From: UBA4615 sp044368415
GTDB taxonomy: Bacteria > Pseudomonadota > Gammaproteobacteria > Burkholderiales > Burkholderiaceae_E
Direction of reading: 5' to 3'
Assembly (NCBI GenBank): GCA_044368415.1
Contig: JBIPLJ010000004.1
Coordinates: 65,997-129,996 of the forward strand
Length of the DNA stretch: 64,000 nt
Both the position numbers and the translations under genes were made by a program. The notes beneath the pieces were generated by a model. The model was not told the origin of the DNA. It ran no database searches and saw only the letters and a list, made by a program, of their open reading frames with translations. Positions 17,455 to 25,508 of this stretch are shown here, piece after piece. Within the stretch, counting starts at the first letter, position 1, and each line of letters opens with the position of its first letter.

Positions 17455-19131
17455 TCAGGCGGCGCGGGCCGGCGGCGGCGCGGCCGCGGCCCCGGAGAGC
17501 GCCGCGATTGCCGCGCCGAGCGCAACGCCGCCCTCGTCGGCGAGCGCGGCATCGCGCAGCGCACGCAGCCCGTCGGCTGACATCACGCCCGGCGGCAGCC
17601 GGTCGAGCGCGGTCATCAACCGCTCGAAGTTGCGCCAGCCGCGCGCATGGGTGTCGCCGTAGCCCTTGACCAGGCGCTGGCAACGCGCAACCTCTAGGGC
17701 GAGCGCCGGATCGCGGGCGGCGGTGGTCTCGATGCGACCGAGCCATGCAGCGATGCGCACGCACTCGATCTCGAACCGCAGCGAGCGGCGGCGCAGGCCG
17801 CGCATCGCGGCGACCGCGTACAGCAGCAGGAAGCCGCGCACCGAACTCGTCTTCACGACGCGTCCCCGGCGCGTGTACCAACCAACGAATGCGCGCAAGC
17901 CGTGGCTCACGAGCAGCCGACGCCCGAGCGCGGCCGGCAGCGTGTCGGCGATCTCCTCGACACGCGGATGCAAGAACTCGCCGATGTCCAGCATCTGGCC
18001 GTCGGCCAGCCGCACCTCGGCAGCGACGCGCTCGAAGCGGCTGCGGCGGGTCTTGAGATCGGCGACCCGTACGGTGTCCTCGTATGACATCCACAGCGCC
18101 AGGTGGCGCGCGGTCTCGGACAGCAGCGCGTGCGGCGGCTCGCCGGCAACCACGGCGCGCAGCGCCGGCAGGGCCTCCAGCCGCGACAGGTAGTCGGCCG
18201 CCCAGGCCTCGTCCTGCCAGTCGGCCAGTCGGAGCACGCCGGCCCGCAGGATCTCGCGCACCTCGGCCGGGAAGCCCTCGACGATGCGGGCTTCGTGGAC
18301 GCGCAGGCGCGGGCCGAGGACGGTGCGACGCGGCGCGACGAGCGCACCGACGGCGTCAGCTGCGGACGATGCCGACGGCGCGTCCGCGCCCTCGGCGGCC
18401 CGAGGGATGCCGAGCACTGCGGCCTGCGCGGCCGCGAAGCCCGCCGCGAACGCCGCCAGGCTGGGCTCGACGCCGACGCCGCCGCGGCGCACCGCAGCCT
18501 CGAAGGCCTCGCGTGTAAACGGCAGCGCGCCGGTGCCGGCGAGCGCACCGAACAGCGAGGCGCCGATCACGCTGCGCGCCGCCTCGGCGAGCCGCGCGAA
18601 GTCGGCCGCCACGAAGCGGCGCGCGCTCGCGCGGCCAGCGGCGAGCAGCGACACGGCGTCGACGCGGCCGTCACCCATCGCCATCTTCTCGGTCATCGAA
18701 TAGACGCGGTGCGTCGAGGCGACCAGCGTCGTGCGGTCGTCGGTAACCAGGCCGCGCTGGATCGCGCGGCCGGCCTCCATCAGCTCGGAGGCGAGCACCA
18801 CGTCGACCTCGCCGGGCGTGGGCATCAGCGCGAGCACCGGCTCGCGGCCCGCCGCGCGCGCGGCCGCCGCGGGGAAGAGTTCGACGTAGTAGATCGTGGC
18901 GCCGGTGCGCTGCGCGACGCCGGGCACCGAGGTCGCCTGCGCGAGGAAGCCGTTGGCTTCGCCCAGATCGACCAGCCAGTCGGCGAGCACGCCGCCGCCT
19001 TCGCCGCCCATCGCCATGATCGCGACGGTGATCGCACGCGCGGGCACGCCGAGCCCGCCCGTTGCGGCCGGGACGCCGGACGACGCGGACGCGGCGTCGC
19101 CACGCGGGCGGGACACGCTGTCGAAGCTCAA
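17455..19131 (-). CDS. iorB: Indolepyruvate ferredoxin oxidoreductase, beta-like subunit (IorB)
   Basis: About 558 residues. The N-terminal pyruvate-ferredoxin oxidoreductase gamma-type domain contains ITVAIMAMGGEGGGVLADWL and TSVPGVAQRTGATIYYVELF, followed by the DUF6537-like helical C-terminal domain found in large IorB homologues. With IorA it would oxidatively decarboxylate aryl-pyruvates to aryl-acetyl-CoA, reducing ferredoxin. A TTG at 19131 overlapping the iorA stop by 4 nt is the start most consistent with coupling. GTGs slightly downstream are alternatives. The Ala-rich tail ends 39 nt before the oxygenase alpha start. The open frame continues upstream into iorA but without protein-like sequence. 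Confidence 0.85.
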   Translation of the reverse strand: MSFDSVSRPRGDAASASSGVPAATGGLGVPARAITVAIMAMGGEGGGVLADWLVDLGEANGFLAQATSVPGVAQRTGATIYYVELFPAAAARAAGREPVLALMPTPGEVDVVLASELMEAGRAIQRGLVTDDRTTLVASTHRVYSMTEKMAMGDGRVDAVSLLAAGRASARRFVAADFARLAEAARSVIGASLFGALAGTGALPFTREAFEAAVRRGGVGVEPSLAAFAAGFAAAQAAVLGIPRAAEGADAPSASSAADAVGALVAPRRTVLGPRLRVHEARIVEGFPAEVREILRAGVLRLADWQDEAWAADYLSRLEALPALRAVVAGEPPHALLSETARHLALWMSYEDTVRVADLKTRRSRFERVAAEVRLADGQMLDIGEFLHPRVEEIADTLPAALGRRLLVSHGLRAFVGWYTRRGRVVKTSSVRGFLLLYAVAAMRGLRRRSLRFEIECVRIAAWLGRIETTAARDPALALEVARCQRLVKGYGDTHARGWRNFERLMTALDRLPPGVMSADGLRALRDAALADEGGVALGAAIAALSGAAAAPPPARAA

Positions 19132-21467
19132 ACCGACAGCCCCGCGAGACGCCGCTCGATGCGCGACTGCAGCCAGCCGATGATGCGGCGGCGCCAACGG
19201 TCGCGGCGCCGATCCCCGGCGTCCGGGTTGTGCACGATGCCGGCCCGGTAGAACGACGGGCAGAGCACCGCCGCATGCGAGACCTCACCGCACAGCCCGC
19301 AACCCACGCAGGAGTCCACCACCGTAGCCACCGGGTCGGTGCGCAGCGGGTCCGGGTTGTCCTTGACGGTGAGCGACGGGCAGCCCGAGAGCCGGATACA
19401 CGAGTGGTCGCCGGTGCAGGTGTCCGGGTCGATGCCGAAGCGCTCGCGAACCACGCGCGTGCCGGCGGCGATCGCCGCGCGCTGGCGGGGCTTCTCGCGC
19501 CGCTGCTTGTTGAGCATACATTCGCTCTGCGCGATGACCACCTTCGGACCCTTGACCGGCGTGGTGAGCGCCTCGCGCAGCGCGTCGCGCATCTGCTCGA
19601 TCGAATAGGTGTTGGTCACCGTGCGCACCCACTCGACGCCGACGCCGCGCACTGCACGCTCGATCGGGTTGTTGGTCGAGCGGATCGCGTTGTCGGCCTT
19701 GGACGACAGCACGTCCTGACCGCCGGTCGCTGCCGAGTAGCCGTTGTCGATCACCAGCAGCACGTTGTCGGTCTTGTTGAAGACTGCGTTGCCCACGCCG
19801 GAGGTCAGGCCGTTGTGCCAGAAGCCGCCATCGCCCATCACGCTGATGGTGCGCTTCGAGGTTTCCTGCGTATTGAGCGCGGCCGCGCCCGCCCAGCCGA
19901 GGCCGTAGCCCATGGTGGTCGCACCGATCTCGAAGGGTGGCAGGATGGAGAACAGGTTGCAGCCGATGTCGCAGCTCACGTGATGGCGGCCGAGTTCGCG
20001 CTCGAGCAGCTTCATCGCGGTGAAGATCGGCCGCTCCGGGCAGCCGGTGCAGAACGAAGGGGGACGCGGATGCACCGCGGTCGCGAAGGTGGCAGCCATG
20101 GTGGCGGCTACGGTCACCGGCACCTCGACCGGGGTCTCGACCGGCATCTCGACCGGGGCCTTGCGCGGCGGGCGCGGGATCGACGCGGCGTCGATGCGGG
20201 CGACCACCGGCGCGGCGCTGGTGGACGCGGCTGCGGCCGACGTAGCGGAGGATGCCGACGCGGCCGACAACTCCGACAACGCGGGCGCCGCCGGCGCCGG
20301 CCGCGCCGCGCGCGGCAGCAGCCTTCCCGCGAGCAGCTCGGGCGCGGCCCGCTCGACGAAGCGCGCAAGGCCCGCGGTGAGCACGCCACCGGTGTACTCG
20401 CCGGCCATAGGCAGCACGTCCTTGCCGTGCAGGCGGGTCTGCACGTCGGCGCGTCGCAGCACGGTGCTGAGCGCCTGCTCGATGAAGTCGGGCTGGCCCT
20501 CTTCCACCAGCAGCACCGCGCGCTTGCCGGCGCAGAACGACACCACCTCCTCGTCGACCAGCGGATACGTCACGTTCAGCACGTACAGCGGGATACGGCT
20601 GTTGCCGAAGGCGTCGGCCAGGCCGAGCACCTCGAGGGCACGCACCACACCGTTGTACATTCCGCCCTGCAGGATGATTCCGAGGTCGCGCGCGTCGCCG
20701 TCGAAGTGCTCGTTCATGCCGTGATCGCGAATGAACTTCACCGCGGCCGGCCAGCGCTGGGTGATCTTCTCCTGCTCGTGCAGGTAGCTCGACGGCGGCA
20801 GCACGATGCGGCCGGTGTCGCGACGCGGCGACTCGATCGCGTCCTTGAGCGTGTACTCGGCGCGGCGGTTGGCCTTGGTGCGGAAGCTGCCATGCACATG
20901 GCAGGCGCGGATCCGCAGCTCGAGCATCACCGGCGTGTTCGACGCCTCCGACAGCTCGAAGCCCTGCTCGACCATCTCGACGATCTTCGGCAGGTTCGGC
21001 CGCGGATCGAGCAGCCATACCTGCGACTTCATCGCGAAGGCGTGTGAGCGCTCCTGCATGATCGACGAGCCTTCGCCGTAGTCCTCGCCGACGATCAACA
21101 TCGCGCCGCCGGTGACGCCGCCCGAGGCCAGGTTGGCGAGTGCGTCCGACGCGACGTTGGTGCCCACCGTGGACTTAAAAGTGACCGCGCCGCGCAGCGG
21201 CGTGTTGACCGAGGCGGCGAGCGTCGCGGTTGCGGTCGCCTCGGAGGCGCTGTGCTCGAAGCGCACCCCGAGCTCCTGCAGGATGTCGTTGGCGTCGGTC
21301 AGCACGTCCATCAGGTGCGAGATCGGCGCGCCCTGATAGCCAGCGACGTACGACACACCGGACTGCAGCAGCGCCTTGGTGACCGCCAGGATGCCCTCGC
21401 CGCGGAACTCGTCGCCGTCGCCGAGTCTCAGCGCCTGCACCTCCTTCTTGAACGACCGTTCCGCCAC
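19128..21467 (-). CDS. iorA: Indolepyruvate ferredoxin oxidoreductase, TPP-binding alpha subunit (IorA)
   Basis: A 779-residue protein. The N-terminal pyrimidine-binding domain includes YQGAPISHLMDVL, SASEATATATLAAS and IVGEDYGEGSSIMQERS. A variable Ala/Pro/Val linker (about 430-500, with PVEMPVETPVEVPVTV repeats) leads to the TPP domain with CTGCPERPIFTAMK, MGDGGFWHNGLTSGVGN and IDNGYSAATGGQD. The C-terminal ferredoxin-like part has two cysteine clusters, CTGDHSCIRLSGCPSL and CVGCGLCGEVSHAAVLCPSF, for iron-sulphur clusters. The GTG start at 21467 follows AGGAG. It heads the minus-strand operon, divergent from the thiolase-like gene across a palindromic site. Confidence 0.9.
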   Translation of the reverse strand: MAERSFKKEVQALRLGDGDEFRGEGILAVTKALLQSGVSYVAGYQGAPISHLMDVLTDANDILQELGVRFEHSASEATATATLAASVNTPLRGAVTFKSTVGTNVASDALANLASGGVTGGAMLIVGEDYGEGSSIMQERSHAFAMKSQVWLLDPRPNLPKIVEMVEQGFELSEASNTPVMLELRIRACHVHGSFRTKANRRAEYTLKDAIESPRRDTGRIVLPPSSYLHEQEKITQRWPAAVKFIRDHGMNEHFDGDARDLGIILQGGMYNGVVRALEVLGLADAFGNSRIPLYVLNVTYPLVDEEVVSFCAGKRAVLLVEEGQPDFIEQALSTVLRRADVQTRLHGKDVLPMAGEYTGGVLTAGLARFVERAAPELLAGRLLPRAARPAPAAPALSELSAASASSATSAAAASTSAAPVVARIDAASIPRPPRKAPVEMPVETPVEVPVTVAATMAATFATAVHPRPPSFCTGCPERPIFTAMKLLERELGRHHVSCDIGCNLFSILPPFEIGATTMGYGLGWAGAAALNTQETSKRTISVMGDGGFWHNGLTSGVGNAVFNKTDNVLLVIDNGYSAATGGQDVLSSKADNAIRSTNNPIERAVRGVGVEWVRTVTNTYSIEQMRDALREALTTPVKGPKVVIAQSECMLNKQRREKPRQRAAIAAGTRVVRERFGIDPDTCTGDHSCIRLSGCPSLTVKDNPDPLRTDPVATVVDSCVGCGLCGEVSHAAVLCPSFYRAGIVHNPDAGDRRRDRWRRRIIGWLQSRIERRLAGLSV

Positions 21468-21502
21468 GCCCCGCTCCTGCTCTCAACCGCACCCGGGTGC
21501 GA

Positions 21503-21527
21503 TTGCATTAGATGAATATTCATGCAA
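21503..21527. promoter_or_regulatory. Palindromic operator candidate in the divergent iorA/thiolase promoter region
   Basis: In an unusually AT-rich patch between the two divergent genes lies a perfect 12-bp palindrome ATGAATATTCAT (21512-21523), embedded in a second inverted pair TTGCAT (21503-21508) and ATGCAA (21522-21527). Size and position suit a dimeric MarR or TetR repressor. A MarR gene closes the plus-strand arm of the same locus, so it is the obvious candidate regulator. Confidence 0.6.
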
Positions 21528-21569
21528 CGATGATTTGAAGCCCGAACGATCCGCGAGTCAAGCGCCCCC

Positions 21570-22748
21570 ATGCCCCGTCCCCGTCTCGGTTACGACGACG
21601 TCGCCCTCGTCGCCCCGGTGACGGTGCCGTACGTGCGCTATTCCATCCGAACCGGCCACTGGTTCGTCGCCCGGGCGCTGGCGATGCTGCTCGAGCGCAG
21701 CGGGCTGGCCAAGGCCGAGGTCGACGGGGCTTGCATCTCGAGCTTCACGCTGGCCCCCGACAGCGCGATCGGCCTGATGCAGCACATCGGGCTGTCGCCG
21801 CGCTGGCTCGACTGGCTGCCCTTGGGCGGCGCAAGCGGCGTGGCCGGACTCAGGCGGGCCGCGCGGGCCGTACAGGCCGGCGATGCCGATGTGGTCGCCT
21901 GCATCGCGGCCGACACCAACCACGTCGACTCGTTCCGGCTCACGCTGTCGAACTTCTCGATGTTCGCCCGTGATGCGGTCTATCCGTACGGCGCCGGAGG
22001 GCCGAACGCGAGCTTCGCGTTCCTGACCGACCACTACATGCGCACCTACGGCGCGACGCGCGAGGACTTCGGCAAGCTGTGCGTCGCGCAGCGCGACAAC
22101 GCGCTGAAGAACCCGCTCGCAATCTTCAGGAAGCCCCTGATGCTCGCCGAGTACCTGAATGCGCGGCCGATCGCCGAGCCGCTCGGCCTGTTCGACTGCG
22201 TGATGCCCTGCGCCGGGGCCGACGCCTTCCTGGTGATGTGCACCGAGCATGCGGTCGCGCTCGGCCTGCCGTATGTTCGCCTGCTCGGTACCATCGAGCG
22301 CCACAATGGCTTCCCGGACGATCCGATCCAGTTCCGAGGCGGCTGGGCAATGGACCGCGACGATCTGTACGCACAGGCGGGCGTCGCGCCCGCCGACGTC
22401 GACGTCGACGTCTTCCAGCTCTATGACGACTACCCGGTGATCACGATGATGCAGATCGAGGACCTGGGTTTCTGCGAGAAGGGCGAGGGTCCGGCCTTCG
22501 TGCGCGAGCACAGCTTCACCTGGGACGGCAGCTTCCCGCTGAACACATCGGGCGGCCAGCTCTCGGCCGGCCAGGCGGGCTGCGCGGGCGGTTACATCGG
22601 CATCGTCGAGTCGATGCGCCAGCTCACCGGCGAGGCCGAGGGGCGGCAGGTGCCCGATGCGAAGGTGGGGCTGGTGAGCGGCTTCGGCATGATCAGCTTC
22701 GATCGCGGCCTTGCGAGCGGCGCGGCGCTACTCGGGCGCGCGGGCTGA
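21570..22748 (+). CDS. Thiolase-superfamily protein lacking the nucleophilic cysteine (aldolase-like)
   Basis: A 392-residue thiolase-fold protein of the SCP-x/lipid-transfer type. Where active thiolases carry the nucleophilic Cys, this one reads PLGGASGVAGLRRA, with no Cys. The later catalytic region has QLYDDYPVITMMQIEDLGF and NTSGGQLSAGQAGCAGGY, resembling the non-thiolytic Ltp2-type aldolases that need a DUF35 partner. The next gene, 7 nt downstream, encodes a DUF35-containing protein, which fits. It would then catalyse a retro-aldol cleavage of a beta-hydroxyacyl-CoA rather than thiolysis. The family assignment is firm. The reaction is inference. Confidence 0.85.
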   Translation: MPRPRLGYDDVALVAPVTVPYVRYSIRTGHWFVARALAMLLERSGLAKAEVDGACISSFTLAPDSAIGLMQHIGLSPRWLDWLPLGGASGVAGLRRAARAVQAGDADVVACIAADTNHVDSFRLTLSNFSMFARDAVYPYGAGGPNASFAFLTDHYMRTYGATREDFGKLCVAQRDNALKNPLAIFRKPLMLAEYLNARPIAEPLGLFDCVMPCAGADAFLVMCTEHAVALGLPYVRLLGTIERHNGFPDDPIQFRGGWAMDRDDLYAQAGVAPADVDVDVFQLYDDYPVITMMQIEDLGFCEKGEGPAFVREHSFTWDGSFPLNTSGGQLSAGQAGCAGGYIGIVESMRQLTGEAEGRQVPDAKVGLVSGFGMISFDRGLASGAALLGRAG

Positions 22749-22755
22749 AGCAGGC

Positions 22756-24003
22756 ATGGTCGAGCCGCTGCTGCGTCCCAAGCGCAAGAACCCCGTCCTC
22801 GCCACCCGGGTGCCGACGCTGCCGCCCGGCGGGCGCAGCCGCGCGGCACTCGGCCTCACCGCAGCCGCCGCAGAGGGCCGCTTCGCGCTGCAGGTCTGCA
22901 CCGACTGGGCCGCCGTCCAGTACCCGCCGCGCGAGGCCTGCCACCGCTGCCTGTCGGTGACGCTCAGATGGCGCACGCAGGACGGCGCGGGCACGCTGCT
23001 CGCGCAGACCACGCTGCACCACAGCAACGACCTGTTCTTTCGCGAGCGCCTGCCCTGGCGGCTCGGCATGGTGCGGCTAGATGCCGGCCCCACCGTTGTC
23101 GCGCACCTGCACGGCGACGTCGACGGCGCGGCCTCGCGCGTGCGCATTGACGCGCGCCTGGACCGCGCCGGCCAGGCAGTGCTGATCGCGCTGCCCGACA
23201 CGGAGACACCGAACATGAGCGACGATGCGCAGCTGCGTGAGATGACCTGCGACCCGAAGTTCCGCAAGGCGCTGGTGTCCGACGCCAAGTCCGCCGTCGG
23301 CCAGGCCGTCGTGCGCGCGCTGGTCGCCGCCGGAACCGACATCGTCTGGGCCGGCCACGCCGAGCCCTGGAAGAAGCTGCCCGGCTTCGACGGGCTGCTC
23401 GCATTGCCGCAGGTCACCGCGGTCCCGCTCGACCTGACCGACTCGCGCTCGGTGACCGAGCTGGCGGGCGAGATCGGCGGCAAGGTCGACATCGTTGTCA
23501 ACACCGCGGAGTACCACCGTGCCGCGGGCATCGGGCACCGCGTCGGCATCGAGACCGCGCGCAGCGAGATGGACGTCAACTACTTCGGCCTGCTGCGCCT
23601 GGCGCAGGCCTTCGGCCCGGCGCTGCGCGCGCGCGCCGCCGACGGTCCGACCGGCGCCTGCGCCTGGGTCAACCTGCTGTCGATCTTCGCGCTTGCGAAC
23701 TTCCCCGCACACGGCACGTTCTCGGCCTCCAAGGCCGCGGCGTTATCGCTCGCACAGTGCCTGCGCGCCGAGATGCGACCGGCCGGCGTGCGCGTGGTGA
23801 ACGTCTTCCCCGGCCCGATCGACGACGCGTGGACGCAGCTGCTGCCGCCCCCGAAGCTGCTGCCCGAGACGCTGGCGCGCGCGGTCGTCGGCGCGCTAAA
23901 GGACGGCGTCGAGGACGTTTATCCGGGCGACGTCGCGCAGGAGTGGCTCGAACGCTGGCGCGACAACCCCAAGGCGCTCGAGCGCGAGATCGGCGGCTGT
24001 TGA
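22756..24003 (+). CDS. DUF35 (OB-fold/zinc-ribbon) protein fused to a degenerate SDR domain
   Basis: 415 residues in two parts. Residues 1-150 form a DUF35/ChsH2-like module: CTDWAAVQYPPREACHRCLS matches the zinc ribbon, but one of the four Cys is Trp. Next comes the OB-fold. Residues 160-415 form an SDR domain starting ALVSDAKSAVGQAVVRAL, where the TGxxxGxG cofactor motif is mostly lost. The usual YxxxK is FSASK, so the catalytic Tyr is Phe, while VNLLSIFALANF keeps the Ser position. It lies directly behind the thiolase-like gene, as DUF35 partners do. The SDR part may be structural or have changed chemistry. ATG 22756 has only a weak ribosome site. Confidence 0.82.
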   Translation: MVEPLLRPKRKNPVLATRVPTLPPGGRSRAALGLTAAAAEGRFALQVCTDWAAVQYPPREACHRCLSVTLRWRTQDGAGTLLAQTTLHHSNDLFFRERLPWRLGMVRLDAGPTVVAHLHGDVDGAASRVRIDARLDRAGQAVLIALPDTETPNMSDDAQLREMTCDPKFRKALVSDAKSAVGQAVVRALVAAGTDIVWAGHAEPWKKLPGFDGLLALPQVTAVPLDLTDSRSVTELAGEIGGKVDIVVNTAEYHRAAGIGHRVGIETARSEMDVNYFGLLRLAQAFGPALRARAADGPTGACAWVNLLSIFALANFPAHGTFSASKAAALSLAQCLRAEMRPAGVRVVNVFPGPIDDAWTQLLPPPKLLPETLARAVVGALKDGVEDVYPGDVAQEWLERWRDNPKALEREIGGC

Positions 24004-24016
24004 AGGACTAGGACTC

Positions 24017-24814
24017 ATGACAGTCTCTGCTGAATCCGACACCCTCGCCTCACTGGTGAGCGGGCTGCTCGACGGCCGCATCCGCGTCGTCGACCTCACC
24101 CAGACGCTCGCCCCCGAGTTCCCGCAGATCGTGCTGCCGCCCGAGATGGGTCAGTGCCTGCCGTTCCGCATCGAGGAGGTATCGCGCTACGACGAGCGCG
24201 GTCCCGGCTGGTACTGGAACAACTTCTCCTGCGGCGAGCACACCGGCACGCACTTCGACGCGCCGATCCATTGGATCAGCGGTCGCGACCTGCCAAACAA
24301 CGCGGTCGACACCATCCCGGTCGAGCGGCTGATCGGCCCGGCCTGCGTGATCGACTGCTCGAAGGCGTCGAGCGCCGATCCTGACTACCTGCTCACTAAG
24401 GACTTCGTGCTGCGCTGGGAGGCCGAGCACGGCCGCATTCCGGCGCACGCCTGGGTGCTGATGCGCACCGACTGGAGCAAGCGCACCGACCCGGTCGCCT
24501 ACCAGAACTTCGACGAGACCGGCCAGCACACGCCGGTACCGGACGCCGAGGTCGCGCGCTTCCTGGTCGAGGAGCGCGACGTGCTCGGCTTCGGCACCGA
24601 AGCGATCGGCACCGACGCCGGCCAGGGCGTTCACCAGCGCCCGCCCTACCCCTGCCACTACTACATGCACGGCGCGGGCCGCTACGGGCTGCAGTGCCTG
24701 ACCAACCTCGACCTGCTCCCGCCCACGGGCGCGGTGGTGATCGCCCCGCCGCTGAAGATCCGCCAGGGAAGCGGCAGCCCGCTGCGGGTGCTGGCACTGG
24801 TGCCCGGGCGCTGA
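24017..24814 (+). CDS. Cyclase-family (kynurenine formamidase-like) metal-dependent hydrolase
   Basis: A 265-residue protein of the cyclase/KynB superfamily. The metal-binding motif HxGTHxDAPxH is present as HTGTHFDAPIHW (about residue 75), with RVVDLTQTLAPEFP at the N-terminus and the later FGTEAIGTDAG and HYYMHGAGRYGLQCLTNL. Known members open formyl-amide, isatin or cyclic substrates. It follows the DUF35-SDR gene by 13 nt and precedes the MarR gene on the same strand. Given its neighbours, it may hydrolyse a ring or amide intermediate of the same pathway. Confidence 0.87.
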   Translation: MTVSAESDTLASLVSGLLDGRIRVVDLTQTLAPEFPQIVLPPEMGQCLPFRIEEVSRYDERGPGWYWNNFSCGEHTGTHFDAPIHWISGRDLPNNAVDTIPVERLIGPACVIDCSKASSADPDYLLTKDFVLRWEAEHGRIPAHAWVLMRTDWSKRTDPVAYQNFDETGQHTPVPDAEVARFLVEERDVLGFGTEAIGTDAGQGVHQRPPYPCHYYMHGAGRYGLQCLTNLDLLPPTGAVVIAPPLKIRQGSGSPLRVLALVPGR

Positions 24815-24852
24815 GGGTGGCCGGGCGCCCGGCGAACCCGCGAAGGGCGGCC

Positions 24853-25299
24853 GTGCCTGCCGCCGCGAACGATCCGGTCGACGGCTTCATCGCCGGCCAC
24901 CTGCCCTACCTGCTCGCCCGAACCAGCCACCTGATTTCCGGCCAGTTCCACGAGCGGCTTGCCGCCGAGCGCGTGCCGGTGCTGCAGTGGCGGGTGATGG
25001 CCGCGCTCTGGGATACACCCAAGTCCGCCGGCGAGGTCGCCGAGATCATCCTGCAGAAACAGCCGACGGTCAGCAAACTGCTCGAGCGCATGCAGCGCCA
25101 GGGGCTGCTCGACAGGAAGACCGACGCCGACGACCGACGCCGGATCGTCGTGAGCCTGACCGCACGCGGACGCGGCGTTGCAGGGCCGCTGATCGAGGCC
25201 GCCCGCGAGCACGAGCGCGCGGTGCTCGAGCCGTTCGGCGAGCACAACGCGGCCGCGCTGGTCGGCGCGCTGCAGCGGCTGATCGAGCGCAACCGTTAG
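24853..25299 (+). CDS. MarR-family transcriptional regulator
   Basis: A 148-residue winged-helix regulator. The N-terminal dimerisation helix is LPYLLARTSHLISGQFHERL. The DNA-binding helices fall in SAGEVAEIILQKQPTVSKLL and the wing in RKTDADDRRRIVVSLTARG. GTG 24853 is preceded by AAGG. It is the last gene of the plus-strand arm. MarR proteins of such loci usually respond to an aromatic acid or its CoA ester and bind 16-25 bp palindromes, so the site at 21503-21527 is a likely target. A GTG at 24819 is an alternative start. Confidence 0.88.
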   Translation: MPAAANDPVDGFIAGHLPYLLARTSHLISGQFHERLAAERVPVLQWRVMAALWDTPKSAGEVAEIILQKQPTVSKLLERMQRQGLLDRKTDADDRRRIVVSLTARGRGVAGPLIEAAREHERAVLEPFGEHNAAALVGALQRLIERNR

Positions 25300-25431
25300 G
25301 TACTGTCACGCGACCCATCCGCATCGGCTAAGCCAGTCGATGCCGCAACTAGTCCGTTCCGGTTAGGCCTCGATAAACTCAGGGCCGCTCCTCTACTTGA
25401 CCCCGCCGTGTGTCGGAACGCACGGTCAATC

Positions 25432-25447
25432 CGTGATTTTTGTCACA
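25432..25447. promoter_or_regulatory. CRP-like binding site candidate
   Basis: CGTGATTTTTGTCACA fits the CRP consensus TGTGA-N6-TCACA at 9 of 10 positions. It lies 30-60 bp upstream of the methyltransferase-like gene, depending on which start is used, so it could overlap the promoter. No CRP protein of that specificity is encoded here. The Crp/Fnr homologue at 43488-44270 is of another subtype. Confidence 0.45.
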
Positions 25448-25508
25448 CAACCCCGGATCCGGCGGCCGTGAAATCCAGATGGCAGCAGCACACGAGAGAA
25501 ACGACGCC

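Noticed and set aside
17108..18094. Long minus-strand frame overlapping the end of iorB and the start of the oxygenase alpha gene
   Set aside because: Only its last 100 residues (from ATG 17416) are real oxygenase sequence. The rest is a shadow of iorB in another frame.
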